From Thiorhodococcus drewsii AZ1 (lineage in GTDB: Bacteria > Pseudomonadota > Gammaproteobacteria > Chromatiales > Chromatiaceae): a stretch of 54,968 nt of DNA. The position numbers and the translations under genes were made by a program. The stretch is taken from assembly GCF_000224065.1 (NCBI RefSeq), contig NZ_AFWT01000030.1:1-54968 (forward strand), written 5' to 3'. The notes below the pieces were generated by a model. That model saw nothing but the letters and a program-made list of their open reading frames with translations. It was not told the DNA's origin and searched no databases. Of this stretch, positions 36,201 through 44,096 are shown piece by piece. Every line of letters starts with the position of its first letter. Positions within the stretch are counted from its first letter, which is position 1.

Positions 36201-39200
36201 CGCTGCTGTTCGACGAGATCATCTCCGGCTTCCGCTTCGCGCCGGGCGGCATGCAGTCCATGCTCGGGATCAAGGCCGACCTCGTCACCTATGGCAAGGT
36301 GCTGGGCTGCGGTCAACCGATCGGCGTGCTCGCTGGCGATGCCAGGCTGATGGACGCGATCGATGGCGGAGACTGGGCCTATGGCGATGACAGCGGTCCG
36401 GGCACCCGCACCGCATTCGTCGCCGGCACCTTCAATGCGCATCCGCTCGGACTCGCTGCGGCGCGCGCCGTGCTGGACCGGTTGATCGCCGATGGAGGTG
36501 CACTGCAACAGGATCTGGCCAGACGCACCGAAAACCTGTGCGCAACGCTCGATGCGCTCTTCGAGACCGCTGCCATGCCGGTGCGCATGGAGCGGTTCGG
36601 ATCACTGTTCCGCTTCGCGTTCGGACCCGGCATGGAGATCCTCAACAGCCATCTGCTGAACGGCGGCATCTTCGTCTGGGAGCAGCGCAACTGCTTTCTG
36701 TCGACCGCGCACAGCGACGACGACATCGCCAAGATCGTCGAGGCGACACGGCGCGGGATCGCCGCGCTCCAGGCCGCCGGCTGGCTCGGCCAGAGCCAGC
36801 GCCAGGACCAAACCGAGTCGGCGCGGCCAAGCCGGCTCCAGCCCGCAATCAGCGAAACGACGATGCGTCGCCATGCTGGAACCGCCCACCCAGGAACCTG
36901 GACCGATCTGGTGATCTTGCGTCTCAGCGTCGACAGGCTCGATCCGGACCGCTTGACGACAGCCTGGTCCGCACTCTGTCGGCGTCATGCCGCACTGCGG
37001 GCCTGTCTGGCGGCCGATGGCACGCGCTGCGTCGCCGATGGAATGGCGCCAGCACTGGAGCGGACGCAGCTCCCCGAGAAGCCCGAGTTTCGGATAGGGC
37101 TCGATCGATGGGCGCAGAGCGCACTCGCGAAACCCTTCCGGCTGGATCGCGCGCCCATCGAACCGGTGCTGCTCGAAACGGCGGCCGGAGAGCAGGCACT
37201 GGCCGTTCGAAGCAGCCATCTGGGCTTCGACGGCTGGTCCGTCGCACTCCTGCTGCGCGAGCTGTTCCAGTTGATCGATGACACGCCTCTGCCCGAGGCC
37301 GATCGCTGGAACGCCTATCTGGGCTGGGAGGCCCAGGCCGAATTCACACGGGCATCCATGCAGGCGCGCCCGATGCACCTACCCTGCGATGTCGAGCCGG
37401 CGTCCATGACGGCCGCCGGCGGGCGCATCACCCGCACGGATATCGGGACGCTCTTCGCTCGGGTGTCCGAGACGGCGCGCTCTGGCGGCCAAACCCCATT
37501 GGTCGGCATGCTGGCCGCCTTCGCACTGCTGATCCGTGGACTGACGGGCGAGGAGCGCGTGACCATTGGTCTGCCGGTCGCCGGACAGGCCCTGTCCGGC
37601 CTCACGGGACTGGTCGGCAATGTCTCCTTCATCCGGCCGGTGACCCTGGATATCGCGGACGCAATGACCCTGGCCGAACTGCGCCGCACCCTGCACCACA
37701 GGCTCTTGGAGCCAGGCGCCCATCCGCCGGCCGATGCCATGCCCGAGCGGCATGTCCTCTTCAACATCGACGGCCCGATTCGCTTTGGGGGTGCCTCGCG
37801 TCAGGTGGCGCTGCACTCCGTGCCGATCGTCGGGGCACGCGCGGATCTATTCGCCAACATCCTGCTGCTCGACGATCAGGTCATCTTGGATTTCGACTGG
37901 AACAGCGATCGCTTTTCGGAAGACAGCGCCCAGTCCTGGCTCGCCACCTTCCTCGAAATCGCCGAGCGTAGCTGCGCAGACCGAGCGGCCGTCGCCCAGA
38001 TCCTCGCGGATCGCGCATGGCCTGCCCCGCCCGCAACGCCCGTGCAAAGAAAGGCGCCCCGAGCCGAGAAGCCCGCGCACCCCTCGACCGCGACCGAACA
38101 GACACTGGCCGATCTCTGGCGCGAGATCCTGGATACGGGCACCGATCTGGGATCGAGCGACTTCTTCGACCTTGGCGGCGGCAGTCTCCACGCGGTTAGG
38201 TTGCTGGCGCGGATCCGCGAGACCTTTGGGGTCGAGCTGAGCCTCGCTCAGATCTTCGGCGCCCCACTTCTGGAAGACATGGCGCGACAGATCGAGACCG
38301 CCGCAACCGCGGACGGAGGCATCGACCCCGTGCGTCCGATCCCGGCGCAGGTCCCGGCCACGCGCCAGCAGCAACAGCTCTGTCTCCTGGAGCAGATGAG
38401 CGAGGCCGGCCCCGCCTATAACCTCTGCCTGCGGTTGGACTTCGACTATCCACTCGACGCACAGACGCTCGGTGGCGCGCTGCGCCGAGTCGGCGCACGT
38501 CATACCAGCCTGCGGACCCGGCTGTGCATGGACGGTGAGTCCATCGTGCAGTCCATCGCGTCAGAGCCAGACATCTCGCTGCGTACGCTCGATGCGTCAA
38601 CGGCCGAATGGATCGCGCCCTTCGTGCAGGAGCCGTTCGATCTGGCTGAAAGCCCACTGTGGCGCGCCGGTCTGGCGTTCCCAGGCGACGGCTGCACACT
38701 GGTCCTGGTCGTCCACCATCTGATCGCAGACGCCTGGTCGATGGAGATCCTGGCACGCGATCTCTTGGGCGCCTACCAGCAGATCCTTGCCGGACAGGAT
38801 CCGGGCTTGATGCCGCTCGCAATCGACTACTCCGACTATGCGCTCGCACGCGCGCTCGGGACCGAGCACAGGGAGCGAGATCTGGAGCACTGGCGCACCA
38901 GCCTGCGCCACGCACCCCGATTGACGGCACTCGCAGGAGACGCCCCGAGACCGCCGACCAAATCCTTCGCCGGCCAGCAGACCAGGCTGACGTTGGCGCC
39001 CGCACTGCAACAGCGCATGCGCGGCCTGGCCAAGCGGCTGCGCACCAGCGTCTATCAGCTCGTCGTGGCCGCCATCGCCCAGCTCGTCGCCCGGCGCAAC
39101 GGCAGCGGGAATCTGGTGTTCGGCTGTGTCGTCGCAGGCCGCGACCTGCCCGGCCTCGATCGGCCCATCGGCTTTTTCGCCAATACGCTGCCGCTGCATC

Positions 39201-42200
39201 TGGTCCTGCACGAGGACTGGCGTGCAGTGGATCTGATCGCGGCGGTACGCTCGGCCCTGATGGACGCGACCGAGCATTCCGGTTGCAGCCTGCAGGATAT
39301 CTGCACGGCACTCCAACTCACCCCGGATCCAGCGGCCAACCCACTGTTCGAGATCTGCGTCACGCACGACGACCGCAGCGGTCTCAGCCAGCTTGGTGCC
39401 GAACTGGGGTTCGCATTCGCCGAACCGCCGTTGCCGACCTCGCAGTTCGATCTGTCCTTCTATGTCGTGGAAACAGGCGACGGAGTGAGTCTGGACCTCA
39501 CCTATGCGACAGCCATCTTCCAACCGCACACCATCACGGGGATCCTCGACGAGATCGAGCGCATGCTTCAGGCCCTGTGCCACGATCCCGAGGCGCCGAT
39601 CGCGTCCTGGTCACGGACGGACCAGCTCCGCGAGCCGTCCGCGCTGCAGAAACGGCTCTGGTTCGTGGATCAGTTCGAGAACGGCCAGCTCTACGCGACG
39701 GCGCCGACCTACTACAACATGGCCGCCACCTTCGCGCTGGACGCAAACGCAGACCCGGCGCTGCTACAGCAACGCTTCGAGCAGCTGCTCGCCGACACAC
39801 CCGATTTTCGGGCGACCTTCAGGACCCTCGACGGCAACCCTCGAATCAGTGCGGCGAGCATCCAGGTGCCATCCTGCACGGCGATCTGCGGCGATGAGAT
39901 CGACGCACAGGTCCGCCGCTTCATCCTCACACCCTTCGACCTGCAGACCGGACCACTGTTGCGGATGGCGGTCGTGGAGCACGCGCCTGCGCGGCGCGCG
40001 CTGTTGCTCGTCGGACATCACATCATCGTGGACGAGGCATCGCTCGCCGGAATCGCGGATTGGCTGAGGGTCGGCACCGAGATCCCCAAGCAAGCCGCGC
40101 CCGGTCAGAGTCCGGTACCGGACGCCAGTGTCTTGCAGCTTGAGCGGGATTTCTGGCAGCGCTATCTCGGTCCCAATCCGCCTCGGCTGCTGCTGCCGGT
40201 CGACCGGCCGCGCGCCGCCGTTCATGTCTTCGGCTCGGGCCTCAGCCAGGTTTCGCTGACCGCTGCCGAGTTCGCCGCGATCGAGCGGCTTGCAGCCGAC
40301 TCGCATGTCGTGCTCGACGACCTGATTCTGACCGGATTCGTCGGCCTGCTGAGCCGACTCAGCGGTCAAGAGGAGATCGTGCTCGGACAGACCGTGCCGC
40401 GCCGATCCGGATACCCGCGCGGACAGGCCAACCTGGTCACGCTACGCATCGACCTGACCAGGCTCTCAGACACGACCGAGGCGATTGCCGAGGTCGCGCG
40501 CCACTCGACCGAGACGCTCGCCCATGCGCAGACCGATTTCGATCAGGTCGTTCTGGATCTGAAACCGGACAACGACATGAGTCGCACGGCGCTGTTCGAT
40601 GTCCTCTATGTGCGTAGTGCCGAGCCCGTTGCGGGTCGGGGAATGGCCCCGGCCATCGGCTGGGGCAAATACGACCTGACCCTGGCGGCGAATCATGCGG
40701 GGGATGGCAGACTCGACCTGATGCTGGTCTTCAACAGCGAGATGTTCGACGCCGAGACCGTCGACCATTGGGGCCGGCTGCTGTGCCGTCTGCTCGCGGC
40801 CCTGTGCGCGCATGGCGATCGTCACTTTCTGAGTCTGCCGCTGGCGACGGGGACCGAGATCGATCAGCTCATCGCCGACGGCGGACCGCGCCGGACACAA
40901 GCAACCTGGCCCTATGCCAACCTGCCCGACGCGGTCTCGGATCGTGCGCGCCGCATGCCGGACATGATTGCCGTATCCGATGCGACCGGCACCCTCACCT
41001 ATGCCGATCTGGAACTCCAGGCGCGCGCCCTGGCGCAAGCGCTGATCGCGCGCGGCGTGCTGCGCGGTGACCGCGTGGCCCTGATGCTGCCGCGCGATCG
41101 CGATACGGTGGTGGCGATGCTCGCGGTGCTCTGTGCTGGAGCCGCCTTCGTGCCCATGGATCTGAGCGCGGCCCCGGAACGGACGGCACGCATCCTCCAG
41201 GATGCGGGGGCCGTCTCGGTCATCGTCAAAGGCGCCATGGGTCGGGACCTGCTACCGCTGGACCTACCCCGCGTCGATATGACCCGACTCGCGGAAGACC
41301 GCTCCGGGGCCGAGCCTGAATGGCCCGAGGTACGTGCGACGGATGGGGCCTACGTCATCTTCACCTCGGGATCGTCCGGACGCCCCAAGGGCGTCATGGT
41401 CGAACACCGAAATGTACTGGCACTGATGCTCGGACAAGAGGATCTCTTTCCCGTCGCGCCCGGCGATCGCTGGAGCTGGTTTCACTCACCCGCCTTCGAC
41501 TTCTCGATCTGGGAAATCTGGGGCGCACTCCTGACCGGGGGCCGGATCGTCGTGATCCCGGAGGCGGCGCGCGACGATTTCGCCCTGCTGCGCGCCCAGC
41601 TGAAGCAGCAGGAGGTGACGGTACTGAGCCTCACCCCCTCGGCCTTCAACGTCTTGTCGGATCAGGAGATGAACGAGGCGCAGGCCGACCTGGCCGTGCG
41701 TTCGCTCTGGCTCGGCGGCGAGGCACTCACGCCGACGCTGCTCCGCGCCTGGTCCGACCGCTATCCGGACTGTGCGTTGATCAACCTGTTCGGGATCACG
41801 GAGACGACCGTCCATACGACATTCCGGCGCCTTGCCAAAACGGATCTCGATCGCACCGACAGCCTGATCGGACGGCCCCTGCCCAGCTATGGGGTCACGA
41901 TCCGCGATGCCGAGCTGCGGCCCGTTCCGGCCACCGTGCAGGGCGAAATCCTGGTCAGCGGATCCGGTGTCGCGCGCGGCTATCTCGGTCACCCTGAGCT
42001 GACGGCTGCACGTTTCGTCGAAGATCCCTATCGGCCCGGGTCTCGTCTCTACCGCTCCGGCGATCTGGGTCGCTATGACCTCGCGGGCGAGCTGACCTAT
42101 CTGGGCCGCGCCGACAGCCAGGTGAAGGTCCGGGGCTTTCGTATCGAACTGGGCGAGATCGAAACGGCACTGAGCGGATTTCCGGGCATGCGCAAGACCG

Positions 42201-44089
42201 TTGTCGGGACGCGTCAGAGCGCAGGAGAGGAGACGGCGCTGGCTGCCTGGATCATCGCCGACGCGGAGCCGGATGCGGACCGCTTGAACGCCTATCTGGC
42301 CAAGGTCCTCCCCGCCTACATGATCCCCAAGCATCTCTATCGCGTGGACCACATCCCCTTGACGCTGAACGGCAAGGCGGATCTGCGTGCGCTTGCGGGC
42401 ATGTGCGAGCGCCAAATCGGCGCGGCGAGCGAGGACGACGCCCCCAGCCCGGGGCTCGAAACCGAGATCGCCGTCATACTCTGCGAACTCCTGGGCCGCA
42501 CCGAGATGTCGCGCAGCGCCAGCTTCTTCGCCTTGGGCGGGCACAGCCTCATGGCGAACCAGGCGGTCCTGCGGTTGCGAAAACGCTTGGGCCTCCAGCT
42601 GACGCTGCGCGATTTCTTCACCGCACAGACGATCGCCGCCCTCGCCGTCCTGGGACAGGACGGTCGGAACACGGCGACAACCGGCATCGCGCGCATCCCG
42701 GACGCGGACAGCTATCCGCTGTCGTCCGCACAACGGCGTCTATTCGCGATCCAGACCGCGCACCCGGACAGCGCGTCCTACAACATGGTCGGCGGTTTCA
42801 TCGTCTCGGGCGCATTGGATCCAGACGCACTCGCCGCCGCCTTTGCCGATCTCGTGGATCGGCACGAGATCCTGCGTACCCGGTTTCTCATCCTGGACGG
42901 CGAGGCCCGTCAGCGAATCGATCCGCCGGGGCGAACCGTCGCACTCGACCTGATCCGCAACGCGGACGCTGCCGACGAGCAAGCCATCATCGATCGCGCA
43001 CTGGACGCCGAATTCGCTCATGCCTTCACACTCTCCCAAGGCCCGCTGTTCCGGGTCCGCCTGACCGCATTGGGACCGGAGCGCTGGCTGATGGTGCTCA
43101 ACCTCCATCACATCATCTCGGACGGCTGGTCGGTCCCCATCATGATCGCGGACCTGTCGCGTTGCTATGCCGCGCGAGCCGCTGGCAGCGGGCCGCCACA
43201 GCTCAAACCGCTGGCGATTCAGTATCGCGATTTCGCCAGCTGGCAGCAGACGGCTTGCGCGAACCCCGAGGCCGAGGCGGCATTGGCACATTGGCGTGCG
43301 CGTCTGGCCAGCGACGCCCCGCTCCAGACCACGCTGCCCACGGATTCGGCACGCACCAAGACCCGTGCGGGCCGTGGCGCCATGGCCCTTAGACGATTGG
43401 ACGAGGAGCGCAGCCGCGCCTTGCGTACCGCAGCAGCACAATCGGGCCTGACGCTGTTCTCGGTCTTCGCGGCCACACTGCACATAGTGCTGGAGCTACG
43501 CGGCGAGAGCGGAGGCGCAACCGTCATCGGCACGGCGGATGCCGGCCGGGACGCGCTGGAAACCGAGGATCAACTCGGTTTCTATCTCAACCTCCTTCCA
43601 CATGTCCTGAGCGGCTCCGCCGACCTGTCCATCGAGCGCTGGGTCGAGCTCAGCCGCGCCGAGACCGTCGCGATGCTGGCGCACAAGACCTATCCGTTCG
43701 ACCGCATGCTGGAGGAGCTGGCGATCGACACCCTGCCCGGCCACAGCCCGGTCTTCGACATCCTCCTGCTGGTGCAGACCAATGCGGATCCGCAGACACG
43801 GCTCGGCGATCTGGAGCTCCGGATGCTGCCCGACCAGACCCGCACCGCGCGCTACGATCTGAGTCTGATGGTGGAGGATCGACCCGCGATCGAGCTCCTC
43901 ATCGAATACGACACCGATCTCTTCCGTGCCCAGACCATCGACTGGGTCTTCGCGGATCTGCTATCGCTGCTCGACGCCTTCGTGGACTCGCCGAGTCTGT
44001 CGCCGCTCGCAATCTTGGGACAGACCGAACCGGCCATGGACCCTAGCCTCGGCCTGCTGGACCTGGCCGATCCGCTCATGGAGGTCTGA
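30272..44089 (+). CDS. Hybrid PKS-NRPS: FAAL-ACP-KS-AT-ACP-aminotransferase-C-PCP-C-C-A-PCP-C
   Basis: This 4605-residue enzyme has an iturin/mycosubtilin-type start. FAAL is about 1-575 (FSSGSTAAPKGVELTH); ACP1 S618; KS about 676-1100 with C843, H978 and H1016 all present; AT about 1180-1480 with S1276 in GHSIGE and RAFHS (malonyl type); ACP2 S1588 in LGLDSL; class III aminotransferase about 1763-2170, PLP Lys K2009 in TYGKVLG. It should activate a fatty acid, extend it by two carbons and convert the beta-ketone to a beta-amine. Then come C1 (S2315-H2316...D2320, first His lost), PCP1 S2638 with no A domain, tandem C2 (HH at 2815) and C3 (HHIIVDE at 3249), A1 (about 3553-4043), PCP2 S4092 and C4 (HHIISDG at 4279). 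My A1 code, D-F-W-S-W-G-L-V-H-K, is nearest Thr (DFWNIGMVHK). The terminal C should pair with the A domain opening the 2416-residue partner. Confidence 0.93.
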   Translation: MLKPISFPDLRSAFLADGASSGILTRIAGDGSETVLSPAGLREAADRIARQLDHGGIGPGAYVMLVMRDPLAYVTGLWGCIAAGCTAVPMPPLDNPTQQQRTLAAAGVIGRCIVLTDEEDARSSFEGTEAIDRAYRLIGERFDRIAELDETPSATSQVAPPIHPDDIAIIQFSSGSTAAPKGVELTHRAVLAQIDVLQRHLALTADDSFLSWMPLSHDFGLFHFHILPLLVDLPQVLMAPDDFARRPISWLRAMDKHRTRLTGAPNFALQMVASLLKPKSAAQLDLSALRSITNGAEPLNPATIAVFLDALAPSGLSRTAITPAYGLAEATLVTAIRTPGEPLAVIAVDRDHLTIGAEIVEHEPDAPNTAHLCLLGRAAYGFAMRIVDESGTPLPSGTVGRLEVRGSSLMRGYINDPEHSRAALHEDGWLDTGDIGFLWQEELVLVGRHKDVIIVAGLNYHPADLERVAQEAPGLSAANPVAIVQARCPHSDEIRTLCFVRFRGTPEKAERLQTAIADHVLAKSGLALDQVVPVHQLPRTTSGKLKRYELGQHFEAGALGAETADRVRETQTEAAAFRQAIAGGHISEVTRLLCRLASHLSGTPIEPESGLMDQGVSSQQALALTARIGTWLNRRVNIAVLFDHPTPRGFARALIAQHAEISPAPAQVVSAQETTACSIAVIGLGCRFPGAENPEAFWDLLIGDRNPIRPIPEDRWPASAWPEEAPCPPAALLDDIDRFDGTLFGIARGESEGMQPLQRLLLQVLWQALEHSGLDPAALRGQRVGLFIGLSESGLGAGDRRLMDDAERLGAYSVTGHAGSVAVGRMAHLLDFRGPAIAIDTACSSSLVALDMAAHSLRQGACDLAIAGGANLIISPELHAGLSRMGVLAPDGRCKTFAEEADGYGRGEGAGLLVLKRLAEARRSQDQIWAEILGSAVNHDGQSQSVTAPNGTAQRDLLRRALREAGLDGKDVDWVETHGTGTPLGDPIELAALHEVLRPESQAPLPLGAVKSRIGHLEAAAGIAGVIKAILAMTHGRLPRNRPRKAPSSRYDWSTSPLTPLDQTLDWDDAKRRVAGISSFGMSGTNVHVLIGQGQVSEAVAPMPNRTPILALSAHTPEALQQLHDRWSALLSERPAEHWPSLCAGQATRRWSGPYRMAVTRLDAGRGSSHPPVVKAKTVTRLLFCFTGQGAQFPSMGAELFAQEPLFRDAVIAASEAAGPIDGKDLLAWLYGPDAADAARMNRTDLAQPALVAVAHGLMRLWADWGIQPDAVIGHSIGEIPAALAAGQLDLQTAMRLAVRRGQVMEHAAPEGAMLALRADEERALELLRGFDEVVISGYNAPGSLTLAGSVEQIESLLARAEEAGLAAQRLHVTRAFHSPQMSQASAELANGLSLPERAGVIPVYSTATGALLGDSEMTQPGYWSSQMLSPVRFRQAVATAAESGDLICIEIGPRAVLAKLGPACAPDATWIGGGDRLEDLAHAVGQAWTHGAPLDWLRYFGSRGAPGQDLPRLPLNETPIPRRTWSGAVVAPNAPSVPRTTTAASDAPPPSGHALDAIVLPLTSRVSGIETDRIDPDRPMVALGLDSLGLVQIQRSLAKSCGLQIELKALFQTLDTPRKLADHIDAQRPQPAPPPTATAAPDSAHPSPEVVALMQEQLRTLQQVMERQLTLLGAPASAPSESAGPAKTSPVQTLVQTPARPHARKPNTGEIKGLFRQPSRSGVGLDPGQRTHVARLTRSWNTKSAGSKAGAERARKRVANSRAVFGFAPEYKELTYPLMASRAQGSQVWDLDGNAYVDVTMGFGVYLFGHNPDFVAHALREELDRGAPLGPTSPLAAEVAERIHQLTGVDRCAFFATGTEAIMCAVRIARALTRRDRIVVFKGDYHGSFDGVLATGWIDEDGSPQSAPLTDGTPQGMVDPVIVLDYGDMSGLDLIRRHASEIALVLVEPVQSRNPENRPIEFLQALRALTQERDIPLLFDEIISGFRFAPGGMQSMLGIKADLVTYGKVLGCGQPIGVLAGDARLMDAIDGGDWAYGDDSGPGTRTAFVAGTFNAHPLGLAAARAVLDRLIADGGALQQDLARRTENLCATLDALFETAAMPVRMERFGSLFRFAFGPGMEILNSHLLNGGIFVWEQRNCFLSTAHSDDDIAKIVEATRRGIAALQAAGWLGQSQRQDQTESARPSRLQPAISETTMRRHAGTAHPGTWTDLVILRLSVDRLDPDRLTTAWSALCRRHAALRACLAADGTRCVADGMAPALERTQLPEKPEFRIGLDRWAQSALAKPFRLDRAPIEPVLLETAAGEQALAVRSSHLGFDGWSVALLLRELFQLIDDTPLPEADRWNAYLGWEAQAEFTRASMQARPMHLPCDVEPASMTAAGGRITRTDIGTLFARVSETARSGGQTPLVGMLAAFALLIRGLTGEERVTIGLPVAGQALSGLTGLVGNVSFIRPVTLDIADAMTLAELRRTLHHRLLEPGAHPPADAMPERHVLFNIDGPIRFGGASRQVALHSVPIVGARADLFANILLLDDQVILDFDWNSDRFSEDSAQSWLATFLEIAERSCADRAAVAQILADRAWPAPPATPVQRKAPRAEKPAHPSTATEQTLADLWREILDTGTDLGSSDFFDLGGGSLHAVRLLARIRETFGVELSLAQIFGAPLLEDMARQIETAATADGGIDPVRPIPAQVPATRQQQQLCLLEQMSEAGPAYNLCLRLDFDYPLDAQTLGGALRRVGARHTSLRTRLCMDGESIVQSIASEPDISLRTLDASTAEWIAPFVQEPFDLAESPLWRAGLAFPGDGCTLVLVVHHLIADAWSMEILARDLLGAYQQILAGQDPGLMPLAIDYSDYALARALGTEHRERDLEHWRTSLRHAPRLTALAGDAPRPPTKSFAGQQTRLTLAPALQQRMRGLAKRLRTSVYQLVVAAIAQLVARRNGSGNLVFGCVVAGRDLPGLDRPIGFFANTLPLHLVLHEDWRAVDLIAAVRSALMDATEHSGCSLQDICTALQLTPDPAANPLFEICVTHDDRSGLSQLGAELGFAFAEPPLPTSQFDLSFYVVETGDGVSLDLTYATAIFQPHTITGILDEIERMLQALCHDPEAPIASWSRTDQLREPSALQKRLWFVDQFENGQLYATAPTYYNMAATFALDANADPALLQQRFEQLLADTPDFRATFRTLDGNPRISAASIQVPSCTAICGDEIDAQVRRFILTPFDLQTGPLLRMAVVEHAPARRALLLVGHHIIVDEASLAGIADWLRVGTEIPKQAAPGQSPVPDASVLQLERDFWQRYLGPNPPRLLLPVDRPRAAVHVFGSGLSQVSLTAAEFAAIERLAADSHVVLDDLILTGFVGLLSRLSGQEEIVLGQTVPRRSGYPRGQANLVTLRIDLTRLSDTTEAIAEVARHSTETLAHAQTDFDQVVLDLKPDNDMSRTALFDVLYVRSAEPVAGRGMAPAIGWGKYDLTLAANHAGDGRLDLMLVFNSEMFDAETVDHWGRLLCRLLAALCAHGDRHFLSLPLATGTEIDQLIADGGPRRTQATWPYANLPDAVSDRARRMPDMIAVSDATGTLTYADLELQARALAQALIARGVLRGDRVALMLPRDRDTVVAMLAVLCAGAAFVPMDLSAAPERTARILQDAGAVSVIVKGAMGRDLLPLDLPRVDMTRLAEDRSGAEPEWPEVRATDGAYVIFTSGSSGRPKGVMVEHRNVLALMLGQEDLFPVAPGDRWSWFHSPAFDFSIWEIWGALLTGGRIVVIPEAARDDFALLRAQLKQQEVTVLSLTPSAFNVLSDQEMNEAQADLAVRSLWLGGEALTPTLLRAWSDRYPDCALINLFGITETTVHTTFRRLAKTDLDRTDSLIGRPLPSYGVTIRDAELRPVPATVQGEILVSGSGVARGYLGHPELTAARFVEDPYRPGSRLYRSGDLGRYDLAGELTYLGRADSQVKVRGFRIELGEIETALSGFPGMRKTVVGTRQSAGEETALAAWIIADAEPDADRLNAYLAKVLPAYMIPKHLYRVDHIPLTLNGKADLRALAGMCERQIGAASEDDAPSPGLETEIAVILCELLGRTEMSRSASFFALGGHSLMANQAVLRLRKRLGLQLTLRDFFTAQTIAALAVLGQDGRNTATTGIARIPDADSYPLSSAQRRLFAIQTAHPDSASYNMVGGFIVSGALDPDALAAAFADLVDRHEILRTRFLILDGEARQRIDPPGRTVALDLIRNADAADEQAIIDRALDAEFAHAFTLSQGPLFRVRLTALGPERWLMVLNLHHIISDGWSVPIMIADLSRCYAARAAGSGPPQLKPLAIQYRDFASWQQTACANPEAEAALAHWRARLASDAPLQTTLPTDSARTKTRAGRGAMALRRLDEERSRALRTAAAQSGLTLFSVFAATLHIVLELRGESGGATVIGTADAGRDALETEDQLGFYLNLLPHVLSGSADLSIERWVELSRAETVAMLAHKTYPFDRMLEELAIDTLPGHSPVFDILLLVQTNADPQTRLGDLELRMLPDQTRTARYDLSLMVEDRPAIELLIEYDTDLFRAQTIDWVFADLLSLLDAFVDSPSLSPLAILGQTEPAMDPSLGLLDLADPLMEV

Positions 44090-44096
44090 GCACGCC

